A stretch of DNA of 64,000 bases from Rhodopseudomonas palustris (GTDB lineage: Bacteria > Pseudomonadota > Alphaproteobacteria > Rhizobiales > Xanthobacteraceae): NCBI RefSeq assembly GCF_003226555.1, contig NZ_QKQS01000023.1, positions 997,263 through 1,061,262 of the forward strand. The letters are read 5' to 3'. This document shows positions 8,150-17,322 of the stretch, one piece after another. Numbering within the stretch: the stretch's first letter is position 1; the number at the start of each line of letters is the position of its first letter. Under the pieces are notes generated by a model, which searched no databases, was not told where the DNA came from, and saw nothing but the letters and a program-made list of their open reading frames with translations. The position numbers and the translations under genes are program-made.

Positions 8150-9760
8150 TCACGAAGCCGACGGGCGCTTTCGTAATAGTACAAGCATCATCACTAACGC
8201 AACCAGCACGGTCGCAGGAAGTTCGCCGAGCCGGGCATAGATGGTCGGCGAGATCGGGGCCGGCAGCCCCGAATCCAGCACCCCCTCGACGCCGAGCCCG
8301 AGCTCAGCGACGATCCGTCCAACCGGGTCGACGACTGCAGAAACGCCCGTGTTCGCAGCGCGAACGAGTGGCAGGCCCTGCTCGATCGCACGCATCCGCG
8401 CTTGCTGGAGATGCTGGTATGGACCGGTGGAAATGCCGAACCAGCCGTCATTTGTGAGGTTCAGAATCCAGCCCGGCCGCGCTCCGTCGATCTTGATTTC
8501 GTCCGGAAAGATCGCCTCGTAACAGATCAGCGGCAGCGCCGGAGGGGCGTTGGGCAGGTCCAGATTGTGGCGCGTGACACCGGACAAAAATCCGCCCTGC
8601 ACCTTGGTGAGCTGGACGAAGCCGATCCTTTCCATCAGATTCTGGTACGGCAGAAATTCGCCGAATGGGACCAGATGCAGTTTGTCGTAAACCGACAGAA
8701 TGCTGCCATCATGGTCGATCGCGTAGATCGAATTGTACGCGCGGGTAATCCGGCGCCCCGGCGGTAACTCGGGTGGGCGAACCGCCCCGGTCAGCAGCAC
8801 GGTGCCTTTCGGCAGCAGATCGGCGATTTGCGCCATCGCGTCCGCTTCCCGCGACAGAAAGAACGGAAAAGCGGATTCCGGCCAGATCAGCAGCGACACG
8901 TCGCGCACGCCGGTCGATTTCGGTCCTGTCGAGCGGTCCGACAGCGACAGATATTTCTGCATCACGTCCGCTTTGGCAGAATAATTGAAGCGGGCGTCCT
9001 GCGGCAGGTCGGGCTGCATGATCCGCAGTCGGACGTTGTCGACGAGCCGAGTTGGCGACAATTTGAGCCGAATGCCGCCATACACCGCCATCGCGGCCAG
9101 CACGCCCAGCGCCATCACCGGCGCGGCCCAGCGCCGCTTCGCAGGAGTGTCGCCGTCGATCAGCACGGCTGGCGAGGCGAAGATCGCCACAGTCAGCAGC
9201 GTCAGGCCCCAGATCCCGATCAGCGAGATGCTCTGCGCCAGCGCCAGCGGCTCGGTCAGCGCGTAGCCGAATGCATTCCACGGAAAGCCGGTGAGCAGAT
9301 GTCCGCGCAGCCACTCGCTGATCGTCAGACTGACGGCGAGCGACAGCACGCGCAGGCTGTCCGGTCGCCACAGCAGGCGCGCCAGCGCAAAGCCGAGCGC
9401 GGTGAACAGCGCCAGATAGGCCGGCAGCCCGCAGATCGCGAACGGCAGCAGCCAAGCGAAGGTGTTAGCATCGACCAGAAACGCGTAGCCGATCCAATAC
9501 AGGCCGGGAATGAAATAACCGAAGCCGAACCACCAGCCCGCCATCGCCGCGGCCGGTACACCGCGCCGCTTTCCGGCCGCGGAGCCGTCGATCAGCCAGA
9601 CCACGATCGGGAAGGTGATGAACAACACCGGCCAAGCGTTGAACGGCGCCATCGCCAGCGACGACAGCGCGCCGGCAAGGAACGCGATCGCGGCGCGTTT
9701 CCAGCCCCACGCCAGGATGATGCTCGAGGCGATCCGGCTCAGCAGGTTGCGATGCGTCAC
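8150..9760 (-). CDS. lnt: Apolipoprotein N-acyltransferase
   Basis: Lnt adds the third acyl chain to the N-terminal cysteine of lipoproteins in the inner membrane. The 536-residue protein has several N-terminal membrane segments (e.g. AAIAFLAGALSSLAMAPF, WPVLFITFPIVVWLI, LALAQSISLIGIWGLTLLT) followed by a nitrilase-type periplasmic domain. The catalytic triad is visible: Glu295 (LIWPESAFPF), Lys360 (VYDKLHLVPFGEFLPY) and Cys413 (LICYEAIFPD). A final hydrophobic helix (LPATVLVALVMMLVLL) closes the protein. The start is GTG at 9760, overlapping the corC stop by 4 bp (GTGA). The order miaB-phoH-ybeY-corC-lnt is the same as in E. coli. Confidence 0.95.
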   Translation of the reverse strand: MTHRNLLSRIASSIILAWGWKRAAIAFLAGALSSLAMAPFNAWPVLFITFPIVVWLIDGSAAGKRRGVPAAAMAGWWFGFGYFIPGLYWIGYAFLVDANTFAWLLPFAICGLPAYLALFTALGFALARLLWRPDSLRVLSLAVSLTISEWLRGHLLTGFPWNAFGYALTEPLALAQSISLIGIWGLTLLTVAIFASPAVLIDGDTPAKRRWAAPVMALGVLAAMAVYGGIRLKLSPTRLVDNVRLRIMQPDLPQDARFNYSAKADVMQKYLSLSDRSTGPKSTGVRDVSLLIWPESAFPFFLSREADAMAQIADLLPKGTVLLTGAVRPPELPPGRRITRAYNSIYAIDHDGSILSVYDKLHLVPFGEFLPYQNLMERIGFVQLTKVQGGFLSGVTRHNLDLPNAPPALPLICYEAIFPDEIKIDGARPGWILNLTNDGWFGISTGPYQHLQQARMRAIEQGLPLVRAANTGVSAVVDPVGRIVAELGLGVEGVLDSGLPAPISPTIYARLGELPATVLVALVMMLVLLRKRPSAS

Positions 9761-10878
9761 TGTGAACCGGTCCCGTCGCCGGTCGGTGGGGTCGAGGCGG
9801 AGGTGGCGCCATCGGTCGATGCTTCGCGGCGGCGGCCGTCGCGCGCACGGGCGACTGGCCGTTCTTTACGCGGGCCGATCCGAAGCCGTTTGACCCGTCG
9901 CGGGTCAGCGTCGAGCACTTCGAACTCGAAAGTGCCGGGGCCGGCGATCACTTCGCCGCGTACCGGCAGCCGGCCGACGTGATTGACGAGGTAACCGCCG
10001 AGCGTCTCGACGTCCTCGCCGGCTTCGCCGGTGACGAACTGATCGCCGATCATGGCGCGGACATCTTCGAGGCTGGCTTTGGCGTCGGCAATGAACGAGC
10101 CGTCGGCCTGGCGCACGATCGAGGGAGGCTCGGTCGAGTCGTGTTCGTCGTCGATCTCGCCGACGATCTGCTCGACGATGTCCTCGATCGATACCAAGCC
10201 GTCGGTGCCGCCATATTCGTCGACCACCAGCGCCAGATGGATGCGCGCCGCCTGCATCTGTGCCAGCAGGTCGATCGCCCGCATCGACGGCGGCACGTAC
10301 AGCAGCTTGCGGATGATGCCGGTCTCGGTCAGCGGCATCTTCAGATCGATGGCGCGCAGGTCGAGGCCGGCGGGCAGCGCTTTCTTGCGCTTGGCGACCG
10401 TCGCCGGCGGCACCTTGGCCTTCGCCGTCATGAACGCGACGAGGTCGCGGATGTGGACGATCCCGACCGGATCATCGAGCGTCTCGTTGTACACCACGAG
10501 CCGCGAATGCGCCGCGTCCTGAAACAGGCTGAGCAGTTCGCCGAGCTGGATATCCTGCTTGATCGCCACGATGTCGGCGCGGTGAACCATGACGTCGGCG
10601 ATGCGGCGATCGTGCAGCCCGAGGATGTTGCGCAGCATCGTGCGCTCGAGCGTCGAGAAGCCGGTGTCGTCGGGCGAACTGGTGTCGAGCACCACCTGCA
10701 GATCGTCGCGCACCGAGCCGGGCTTCCAGCCGAACAGCGAACGGATCGCACGGATCAGCCAATTGCTGCCGTGAGGTTGCAGCAGTTCGCCTTGATGCAC
10801 CACCGCCGGTAACTGGGCCGATGGAGGCTCATCCTGTGTCGTCTGCGTCGTGGTCAGGGCTCTGTCGCCGTCGGGCAT
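9757..10878 (-). CDS. corC: CBS-pair/transporter-associated protein, CorC (YbeX) family
   Basis: A 373-residue protein with two CBS domains (LHDRRIADVMVHRADIVAI through LYVPPSMRAIDLLAQMQ) and a C-terminal CorC_HlyC transporter-associated domain (FEFEVLDADPRRVKRL). The acidic segment VVDEYGGTDGLVSIEDIVE is the hallmark between the two. There is no DUF21 membrane domain, so this is the soluble YbeX-type form rather than a membrane CNNM-like protein. E. coli YbeX has been linked to metal handling and ribosome metabolism. A single nucleotide separates it from the ybeY stop and it overlaps lnt by 4 bp. The C-terminal ~45 residues are Arg/Ala/Thr-rich and probably disordered. Confidence 0.9.
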   Translation of the reverse strand: MPDGDRALTTTQTTQDEPPSAQLPAVVHQGELLQPHGSNWLIRAIRSLFGWKPGSVRDDLQVVLDTSSPDDTGFSTLERTMLRNILGLHDRRIADVMVHRADIVAIKQDIQLGELLSLFQDAAHSRLVVYNETLDDPVGIVHIRDLVAFMTAKAKVPPATVAKRKKALPAGLDLRAIDLKMPLTETGIIRKLLYVPPSMRAIDLLAQMQAARIHLALVVDEYGGTDGLVSIEDIVEQIVGEIDDEHDSTEPPSIVRQADGSFIADAKASLEDVRAMIGDQFVTGEAGEDVETLGGYLVNHVGRLPVRGEVIAGPGTFEFEVLDADPRRVKRLRIGPRKERPVARARDGRRREASTDGATSASTPPTGDGTGSQ

Positions 10879-10879
10879 G

Positions 10880-11383
10880 TCAGCTCACCCGATCCTGGCC
10901 GGCATAGGGATCAGGAATCCCAAGCCGGGCGAGAATGGCGCGCTCGGCGTCTTCCATTTCATCGGCCTCTTGGTCGGTTTCATGATCGTAGCCGACGAGG
11001 TGCAGGAAGCCGTGCACGGCGAGGTGACTGAGATGATGGGTGAACGGCTTGCCCTCGTCGTCGGCCTCGCGGCGGACTGTCTGATACGCGATGGCGATGT
11101 CGCCGAGCATGCGCGGCGCACCGTCCGCCATCGCCTCCGGTTGCGTGGCCGGAAACGACAGCACGTTGGTCGGCTTGTCCTTGCCGCGAAACGACGTGTT
11201 CAATTGCCGGATGTGATCGTCGTCGGTGAGCATCACGGCTAGTTCCGCTTCGCCGGTATCAGCATCGATCGCTTCCGCCGCCGCTTCGATCGCGCGCAGC
11301 ACGGTCACTTCGGCGGAGCCTTCGGCATCCCAGCAATCGGCTTCGATGACGACTTCGGTGAACGGGTGATTGGTACGGGTCAT
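10880..11383 (-). CDS. ybeY: Endoribonuclease/rRNA maturation factor YbeY
   Basis: YbeY is a zinc endoribonuclease for 16S rRNA 3' processing and ribosome quality control. The signature VHGFLHLVGYDH carries the three metal-binding histidines, followed by the typical EADEMEDAERAILARLG. The chosen start is the ATG at 11381-11383 (MTRTNHPFTEVVIEADCWD), giving 167 residues. An in-frame ATG at 11452 overlaps the phoH stop as TGATG and would allow coupling, but the 23 added residues do not look family-like. It lies in the miaB-phoH-ybeY-corC-lnt operon. Confidence 0.94.
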   Translation of the reverse strand: MTRTNHPFTEVVIEADCWDAEGSAEVTVLRAIEAAAEAIDADTGEAELAVMLTDDDHIRQLNTSFRGKDKPTNVLSFPATQPEAMADGAPRMLGDIAIAYQTVRREADDEGKPFTHHLSHLAVHGFLHLVGYDHETDQEADEMEDAERAILARLGIPDPYAGQDRVS

Positions 11384-11451
11384 TGGAGCAAAATTAGTAT
11401 CCGGGGGCGTCCCACCGCAATCGGGGCGGCGCCCAGGGCGCGGCTGCGACA

Positions 11452-12510
11452 TCACAACTTACCATTCGCCGGGGGCGGCGGCGATCCTTCATAGGCGGCG
11501 ACGATCCGCGCCACCAATTCGTGACGGATCACATCCTCGGCCCTGAATTGCACCTGTGCGATCCCTTCGACCCCGGACAATAGCCGGACCGCCTCGGACA
11601 GGCCGGAGGTCTGACCATTCGGCAGGTCGACCTGGCTCGGGTCGCCGGTGATGATCATCCGGCTGTTCTCACCAAGCCGAGTGAGAAACATTTTCATCTG
11701 CATCGACGTCGTATTCTGCGCCTCGTCGAGGATGATGGCCGCATTGGTCAAAGTGCGGCCGCGCATGAACGCCAGCGGCGCGATCTCGATCTCGCCGGAT
11801 TGCAGCGCACGTTCGACGATCCGGGCATCCATCAGGTCGTACAGTGCGTCGTAGATGGGTCGCAAATAAGGATCGACCTTTTCGCGCAAATCTCCGGGCA
11901 GAAAGCCGAGCCGTTCACCCGCTTCGACCGCTGGCCGCGACAGGATGATCTTGTCGACTTCCTTGCGTTCGAACAGCTGCGCGGCGTGCGCCACCGCCAG
12001 CCAGGTTTTGCCGGTGCCGGCCGGGCCGACGCCGAATACCAATTCGTGTCGCTTGAGCGCACGGATGTAGGAATCCTGCGCTGCGGTGCGGGCGCGCACG
12101 GGACGCTTGCGCAGATTGATCGCTTCGAAAGCGGCGCCGGATGGCTGCTTGGTGTCGAACTCGAACAACGAGCCTTGGGCGATCACCGCGCGGATCGCGC
12201 CTTCGACATCGCCCTGAACCAGATCGTGCCCCGACATCGCTTGCGCGTAGAGCGTCTCCAGCACGCGTCTGGCGGCGTCGCAGCCCTCCCGCGAGCCGCC
12301 GATGGTGATGTGGTTGCCGCGTGAGTCCACCACCACGCTGAGCCTGCGCTCGATCTGAGCGAGGTTCTGGCCGTAGGGGCCGACCAGAGCGGAGGCGGCA
12401 CGGTTGTCGTCGAAATCGATGACGACCTGGGTTTCAGGCGGGTTCAAGCTGTCGCGATCGGGTTTGCGGCGGGAAACGAACGAAAACGATTCCGGTGCGC
12501 TTTTGGCCAA
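11452..12510 (-). CDS. phoH: PhoH-like NTPase (YbeZ)
   Basis: A 352-residue P-loop NTPase that works with YbeY in ribosomal RNA metabolism. The Walker A motif GPAGTGKTWLA, the Walker B-like AAIILDEAQNTTSMQMKM and the sensor-like RMIITGDPSQVDLP are all present. An N-terminal KH-like segment (VGPYGQNLAQIERRLSVVV) is typical of the YbeZ subgroup. The only in-frame start near the beginning is TTG at 12510. Six bases separate it from the miaB stop, and its own stop overlaps a possible upstream start of ybeY. Confidence 0.93.
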   Translation of the reverse strand: MAKSAPESFSFVSRRKPDRDSLNPPETQVVIDFDDNRAASALVGPYGQNLAQIERRLSVVVDSRGNHITIGGSREGCDAARRVLETLYAQAMSGHDLVQGDVEGAIRAVIAQGSLFEFDTKQPSGAAFEAINLRKRPVRARTAAQDSYIRALKRHELVFGVGPAGTGKTWLAVAHAAQLFERKEVDKIILSRPAVEAGERLGFLPGDLREKVDPYLRPIYDALYDLMDARIVERALQSGEIEIAPLAFMRGRTLTNAAIILDEAQNTTSMQMKMFLTRLGENSRMIITGDPSQVDLPNGQTSGLSEAVRLLSGVEGIAQVQFRAEDVIRHELVARIVAAYEGSPPPPANGKL

Positions 12511-12516
12511 GGGGGC

Positions 12517-13908
12517 TCAGGCTCCAATCGGTGCGAGGCTGTGCATGGGATGAGGCGGGGCGGCCGCCAGTTCGCCGAGCAGGCTGTAGCGTTCGAGGCT
12601 GTCGACGCGAACCGGCAGGACCTGCCCGATGATGTCGTCGGAGGCCATGACATGGGCGGGCTGCAGATAGGCGGTGCGGCCGACGATCTGGCCGGGCTTG
12701 CGGCCGGCGCGCTCGAACAGGACCTCCACGGTCCGGCCGATCGCGGCCTTGTTGAAGGCCGATTGCTGCTGGTCGATCAATTGCTGGAGCTGCTCCAACC
12801 GTTCGTCCATGACCGCTGCAGGCACCATCTCCGGCATGTCCGCCGCGGGCGTGCCGGGCCGCGGCGAGTATTTGAACGAATACGCCCCAGCGTAGCCGAT
12901 TTGTGCGACAAGCGCGAGAGTTGCGGAAAAATCGCGATCGGTTTCACCGGGAAAGCCGACGATGAAGTCCGACGAGAATGCGATCGCCGCGGAGGCGGCG
13001 CGGAACCGGTCGATCACGCGGCGATAATCGTCGGCGGTGTGCTTGCGGTTCATCGCCGCCAGGATCCGGTCCGAGCCGGACTGCACCGGCAGATGCACGA
13101 ACGGCATCACCGCCGGCAAATCGCGATGCGCGGCGAGCAGATCATCGTCCACATCGTTGGGATGGCTGGTCGAGTAGCGCAGCCGAACGATACCGGGGAC
13201 CTCGGCGATGCGCCGCATCAGGCGGCCGAGCGGCCAGGCGCGCCCGTCCGGCCCGTCGCCGTGATAGGCGTTGACGTTCTGGCCGATCAGCGTCACCTCG
13301 CGGACCCCGTTGTCGGCGAGCCGTTTGACGTCCTCGATGATCGCCGCCACCGGACGCGACATCTCGGCGCCGCGGGTATAGGGAACGACGCAAAAGGTGC
13401 AGAACTTGTCGCAGCCTTCCTGGACAGTGACGAATGCCGAGATCCCGCGGGCGCGGATCGCGTCCGGCGCCGGTTGCGGCAGTACGCCGAATTTGTCCTG
13501 GATCGGGAACTCGGTCTCCAGCGCGCGGCCGTGATGGTCGGCCTTTGCCAGCAGTTGCGGCAGATTGTGATAGCTCTGCGGCCCGACCACGACGTCGACC
13601 ACCGGCGCACGGCGGATGATTTCTTCGCCCTCGGCCTGCGCCACGCACCCCGCCACCGCGATCTGCATCCGCCGGCCGTGGTTCGCCGCTTCGTCGCGAG
13701 CGACGCGCAGCCGGCCAAGCTCGGAATAGACCTTCTCGGACGCCTTTTCGCGGATGTGGCAGGTGTTCAGGATCACCAGGTCGGCGTCATCCACGCTTCC
13801 AGTCTCGACAAAGCCTTCCGGCGCCAGCGCGTCCACCATGCGCTGGGCATCGTAGACATTCATCTGACAGCCGTATGACTTGATGTGCAGCTTGCGCGGC
13901 GGAGACAT
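12517..13908 (-). CDS. miaB: tRNA-2-methylthio-N6-dimethylallyladenosine synthase MiaB
   Basis: MiaB is a radical-SAM methylthiotransferase modifying A37 of tRNAs reading U-starting codons. The auxiliary Fe-S cysteines lie in [14 protein letters not shown] and the two later N-terminal motifs ([22 protein letters not shown]). The radical-SAM CxxxCxxC is in [17 protein letters not shown]. The C-terminal TRAM domain ([23 protein letters not shown]) is present. The ATG at 13906-13908 ([15 protein letters not shown]) gives 463 residues; an ATG 11 codons upstream (13941) is also possible and lies close to a TATAAG -10-like box at 13963-13968. It is the first gene of the miaB-phoH-ybeY-corC-lnt operon. 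Confidence 0.95.
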   Translation of the reverse strand: MSPPRKLHIKSYGCQMNVYDAQRMVDALAPEGFVETGSVDDADLVILNTCHIREKASEKVYSELGRLRVARDEAANHGRRMQIAVAGCVAQAEGEEIIRRAPVVDVVVGPQSYHNLPQLLAKADHHGRALETEFPIQDKFGVLPQPAPDAIRARGISAFVTVQEGCDKFCTFCVVPYTRGAEMSRPVAAIIEDVKRLADNGVREVTLIGQNVNAYHGDGPDGRAWPLGRLMRRIAEVPGIVRLRYSTSHPNDVDDDLLAAHRDLPAVMPFVHLPVQSGSDRILAAMNRKHTADDYRRVIDRFRAASAAIAFSSDFIVGFPGETDRDFSATLALVAQIGYAGAYSFKYSPRPGTPAADMPEMVPAAVMDERLEQLQQLIDQQQSAFNKAAIGRTVEVLFERAGRKPGQIVGRTAYLQPAHVMASDDIIGQVLPVRVDSLERYSLLGELAAAPPHPMHSLAPIGA

Positions 13909-14029
13909 TGCGTGCGGGGGCCCGGAACAAAAAACGCGCATGTTCCAGCGCGTTGCCCGTCACTTATAGGCGAAACCGGGCGAAATCCAGCCGCGACCGC
14001 CGATTTGCTGCGCGTCGTCTTGCGACCAG

Positions 14030-14707
14030 CTAAATTTCGTCAATGATTTTCGACAGTTGACGCATGTCGGCGAAACAGCGATCGGCGCCGGCGGCAAGCA
14101 GCGCTGCGGCGGTGGCACCGGTGCAATGGCCGCCGCCGTGAAAGCCCAGCACGGTCATGCCGGCCGCTTTCGCCCCCAGCACCCCCGGCACGCTGTCTTC
14201 GATCACCATGCAGCGCTCTGGGGCGGCGCCCATCTGGGCCGCCGCGAACAGGAACAGGTCCGGCGCCGGTTTGCCGTGCGTGACCTGCTCGGCCGAGAAC
14301 AGATGTGGGACGAACCGGCCGAGCAGACCCGCATGGGTCAGTGCGACCCGGATACGATCCAGCGTGCCGCTCGAAGCGACGCAGAACGGCCGCCCCAGCG
14401 TATCGAGCGCTTCGGTGACGAACGGGATCGGCTGCAGCGTTTCGGCGAAGGCGCGGAGCAGCGCGTCGAGCAGATTGGCCTCGATGTCATCGGCGAAGCG
14501 CCGGCCGGTCTCGGCTTCGATCTCACGCCGGGCTTCGCGGCCCGATCGGCCGAGGAAGCGCGCCGCGACCTGGTCCGGGGTGATCGGATAGCCGTAGCGG
14601 GTCAGCGTCTCGGCGTGAACCCGACAGGAAATCAGCTCACTGTCGACCAGAACGCCGTCGCAATCGAAGATGACAAGTTGGGGAGTCACATCTGCGGCCG
14701 GCTGCAA
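14030..14707 (-). CDS. HAD-superfamily hydrolase, phosphoglycolate phosphatase-like
   Basis: A 225-residue HAD phosphatase. Motif I is VIFDCDGVLVDSE with the nucleophilic and acid Asp residues, motif II is FCVASSG, and motifs III/IV are KPAPDLFLFA and CMVIEDSVPGV. The cap between I and II (CRVHAETLTRYGYPITPDQ) makes it subfamily IA, as in Gph and beta-phosphoglucomutase-like enzymes. The substrate cannot be assigned. The start is probably the TTG at 14707 or GTG at 14689, since no ATG is suitably placed. It lies between fur and miaB, just past the fur terminator, so it is likely transcribed from its own promoter. Confidence 0.85.
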   Translation of the reverse strand: MQPAADVTPQLVIFDCDGVLVDSELISCRVHAETLTRYGYPITPDQVAARFLGRSGREARREIEAETGRRFADDIEANLLDALLRAFAETLQPIPFVTEALDTLGRPFCVASSGTLDRIRVALTHAGLLGRFVPHLFSAEQVTHGKPAPDLFLFAAAQMGAAPERCMVIEDSVPGVLGAKAAGMTVLGFHGGGHCTGATAAALLAAGADRCFADMRQLSKIIDEI

Positions 14708-14711
14708 TTCA

Positions 14712-14746
14712 AACTAACAACGCCGCGAGCCGGTCAGCTCGCGGCG
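14712..14746 (-). terminator. Intrinsic terminator after fur
   Basis: On the minus strand a perfect 10-bp hairpin CGCCGCGAGC-tgaccg-GCTCGCGGCG is followed by the T-rich run TTGTTAGTTTG. It lies 31 nt after the fur stop and directly before the HAD hydrolase gene. Confidence 0.75.
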
Positions 14747-14776
14747 GATCGGCAGATGCGCCGGTTACGCTGCGGC

Positions 14777-15208
14777 TCAGGACTTGTCGTCTTCGAGCGG
14801 CACGCAATAAAGTTCGAGCCGGTGATCGACCAGCTTGTAGCCGAGCTTACGGGCAATCTCGGCCTGCAGCTTCTCGATCTCTTCGTTGGTGAACTCGATC
14901 ACCTTGCCGTCGCGCAGGTTGATCAGATGGTCGTGATGACTGTCGCGCATCTGTTCGTAGCGCGCACGTCCTTCGCGGAAATCGTGACGCTCGATGATGC
15001 CGGCGTCCTCGAACAGCTTCACCGTTCGATACACCGTGGAGATCGAAATCTTGTCGTCGATCGCGACGCAGCGGGTGTAGAGCTCCTCGACGTCGGGATG
15101 GTCTTCCGACTCCGCAAGGACGCGTGCGATGACGCGGCGCTGCTCCGTCATGCGCATGCCGGTCGCGGCACAGCGCGCTTCGATTTCGGTTGCCTTGGGT
15201 TCGGACAT
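14777..15208 (-). CDS. fur: Fur-family metal-dependent transcriptional regulator
   Basis: A 143-residue Fur-family repressor from the ATG at 15208; a TTG three codons upstream is an alternative. It has the N-terminal winged helix (RMTEQRRVIARVLAESEDHP, ISISTVYRTVKLFEDAGI) and the metal-binding hinge RYEQMRDSHHDHLINLRDG, with the family His residues. The C-terminal CxxC structural zinc pair of E. coli Fur is absent (only LYCVPL), as is common in alphaproteobacterial Fur/Mur proteins. The response could therefore be to iron or manganese. It follows tsaB-rimI by 62 bp and ends in a strong terminator. Confidence 0.9.
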   Translation of the reverse strand: MSEPKATEIEARCAATGMRMTEQRRVIARVLAESEDHPDVEELYTRCVAIDDKISISTVYRTVKLFEDAGIIERHDFREGRARYEQMRDSHHDHLINLRDGKVIEFTNEEIEKLQAEIARKLGYKLVDHRLELYCVPLEDDKS

Positions 15209-15270
15209 CGGCGTCAACGCATTTGATGGTGAATGATCATCTTAGGCAGTGTTCTGCCACCGCGGAGCGA

Positions 15271-15756
15271 TCAGGACAAGTCGCGACGCATTATCAATGC
15301 GTTCAATTGTTCCCCGTTGGGCTGTCGGTAATAGCGCTCGCGTCGGCCGACCACCTGAAAACCGGTACGATTGTAGAGTCGTCGCGCCGGCTGATTGTTT
15401 TCCTCCACCTCGAGAAACACCGTAGCGACGCCGCGGCCCGCGAGATGACCGAGGTGAGTCAGCAGCATTTCGCGCGACAGGCCGCGGCCGCGATACGAGG
15501 CGGCGACCGCAATCGACAGGATTTCGGCTTCGTCCGCGCCGATCCGCGATGCCACAAAGCCGATGATTCGGCGTCCGACCCTCAGTCGGTGCACCAGCGT
15601 ATTGCGCTCGCTCAAAAGGTCGGCGAATTCCTGCTCGTCCCAGCCGCGATGAAACGACGCCGCGTGCAGCTCTGCGAGCTTCGGCGCATCGCGTAGCGTC
15701 GCGGTTTCCACCACGGCGTCGGCATAACCCCAGAACTCGGCCAGCCAAGTCATCAT
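15271..15756 (-). CDS. rimI: GNAT N-acetyltransferase, RimI-type
   Basis: A GNAT-fold acetyltransferase of about 161 residues from the tandem ATG codons at 15751-15756 (MMTWLAEFWGYADAVVE). The acetyl-CoA pyrophosphate-binding loop is VAASYRGRGLSREML, and VFLEVEENNQPARRLYNRTGF is the classic RimI ending. RimI acetylates the N-terminal alanine of ribosomal protein S18. It lies 22 bp after tsaB, an arrangement conserved in many bacteria. A much longer in-frame extension overlaps tsaB and looks non-coding. Confidence 0.9.
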   Translation of the reverse strand: MMTWLAEFWGYADAVVETATLRDAPKLAELHAASFHRGWDEQEFADLLSERNTLVHRLRVGRRIIGFVASRIGADEAEILSIAVAASYRGRGLSREMLLTHLGHLAGRGVATVFLEVEENNQPARRLYNRTGFQVVGRRERYYRQPNGEQLNALIMRRDLS

Positions 15757-15778
15757 CGATGGCACATATCGCGGCGCG

Positions 15779-16474
15779 TCATGCGGCGGGCTGTGCTGCT
15801 TGAGCGATCGGGTCGATCTTGGGCTTGGCGTCGGGTTGCCGCAGATAGAACGGCTTGGCGGGTGCGGCTTCCGGCGTTGCTGCCGCACCGAGCCAGGCGA
15901 GCCAGCCGATATCCGGCGCAGGGCGCTGATCGACCGCCAGCGGCGGCGGCGTCAGCGCCGGCCAGCGATCGGCGATGAGCTGTGCTGCGTTGCCGACCAG
16001 TCGCGGCGCGCCATAACGGGCGGCTTCCAACACTTCGGCGATCGGCGCCACACGCGGCCGGACGATCATCGTGCCGTTGCCGGCGACGAGCTGATAGTAG
16101 ACGTGGTCGTGACGGGCATCGATCACCGACAGGATCGGGGTCTCGTCGGTCTCGCTCACCAGCGGCGCCGCGAAGGCCGACAGCGTCGTCAGCCCAACGA
16201 CCGGCTTGGCGGCGGCGAGCGCGATGCCGCGCGCAGCCGATAGGCCGACGCGCAGCCCCGTAAAACTACCAGGACCGGTGGTCACCGCGATGCGGTCGAT
16301 ATCGAGAAAACCGATGCCGGACGCATCCATCACCCGGCCGAGCAGCGGCACCAGCGCTTCGGCATGGCCGCGCTGCATCGCCTGCGATTCGCCGGCGAGC
16401 AAACGATTGGCTTCGGTGTCCAGCACCGCGGCTGCGCAGGCGTCGAGAGCTGTGTCGATGGCGAGGATCAGCAT
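15779..16474 (-). CDS. tsaB: tRNA threonylcarbamoyladenosine biosynthesis protein TsaB
   Basis: TsaB is the pseudo-peptidase scaffold of the TsaBDE complex that makes t6A37 in ANN-decoding tRNAs. The ASKHA fold signatures are MLILAIDTALDACAAAVLD and DRIAVTTGPGSFTGLRVGLSAARGIALA. Its 231 residues fit the family. The C-terminal part after ~150 is divergent, as usual for TsaB. It is the first gene of tsaB-rimI-fur. Confidence 0.94.
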   Translation of the reverse strand: MLILAIDTALDACAAAVLDTEANRLLAGESQAMQRGHAEALVPLLGRVMDASGIGFLDIDRIAVTTGPGSFTGLRVGLSAARGIALAAAKPVVGLTTLSAFAAPLVSETDETPILSVIDARHDHVYYQLVAGNGTMIVRPRVAPIAEVLEAARYGAPRLVGNAAQLIADRWPALTPPPLAVDQRPAPDIGWLAWLGAAATPEAAPAKPFYLRQPDAKPKIDPIAQAAQPAA

Positions 16475-16609
16475 CCGGCTAACATATCAGCAATGCGACG
16501 GCTGCGTCATGTCCCGGCCGGATCGATCGACAACTATTCGGCTGTACGGCATGGCGCGGTGCGTCATGCCTGTTTGGCGTGCTTGCCTAGCGCTACGGCA
16601 ATGTCCCGG

Positions 16610-17176
16610 TCAGGTGACCGGGCGCACTTCCAGCACTTCGGGCACGAAGTGCTTCAGCAGATTCTGGATGCCGTGCTGCAACGTCGCGGTCGACGACGGG
16701 CAGCCGGCGCAGGCGCCGCGCATGTTGAGATAGACGATGCCGTCCTTGAAGCCGCGGAAAGTGATGTCGCCGCCGTCGTTGGCGACCGCCGGCCGCACCC
16801 GCGTTTCGATCAGATCCTTGATGATCTCGACCGTCTCGGCGTCGTCCTTGGCATAGAACTCGTCGTCGTCGCCGTCCTCACCATCCGATTGGCCGTCGGC
16901 CAGGATCGGCGCGCCCGACATGTAGTGCTCCATGATGGCGCCGAGGATCGCGGGCTTGAGGTGCTGCCACTCGCCCTTGTCCTTGGTGACGGTGACGAAG
17001 TCGGCGCCATAGAACACGCCGCTGACGCCATCGATGTCGAACAGCCGTGCCGCGAGCGGCGAGCGCGCCGCCTGGGTCGCGTCGGTGAATTCCAGTGTGC
17101 CGCTGTCGAGCACGGTGCGGCCGGGAATGAACTTGAGCGTGGCCGGATTGGGGGTCGGTTCGGTCTGAATGAACAT
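16610..17176 (-). CDS. NifU/Nfu-family iron-sulfur cluster protein
   Basis: A 188-residue Nfu-type scaffold from the ATG at 17174-17176, with GGAGAC upstream. The N-terminal Nfu_N domain (MFIQTEPTPNPATLKFIPG, residues 1-90) is followed by an acidic linker (DGQSDGEDGDDDEFYAKDD). The C-terminal NifU domain has the cluster-binding CxxC in GACAGCPSSTATLQ. This is the mitochondrial NFU1-like layout used to carry 4Fe-4S clusters to client enzymes. It is monocistronic by position, between the tsaB operon and a universal stress gene. Confidence 0.92.
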   Translation of the reverse strand: MFIQTEPTPNPATLKFIPGRTVLDSGTLEFTDATQAARSPLAARLFDIDGVSGVFYGADFVTVTKDKGEWQHLKPAILGAIMEHYMSGAPILADGQSDGEDGDDDEFYAKDDAETVEIIKDLIETRVRPAVANDGGDITFRGFKDGIVYLNMRGACAGCPSSTATLQHGIQNLLKHFVPEVLEVRPVT

Positions 17177-17322
17177 CGAATGTCTCCGTCGTCGCCGGTT
17201 CAAGGCCGGTGCGTGGGTCTCTCCTAGCAAATAGCGCTCGGAAACGCACGATCAACCCGCCGTCTCTCCTGGAGGTTGCTGAAAGTCGCTGACGATGCTC
17301 ACGTTTTCGAGCGGTCGCGGCC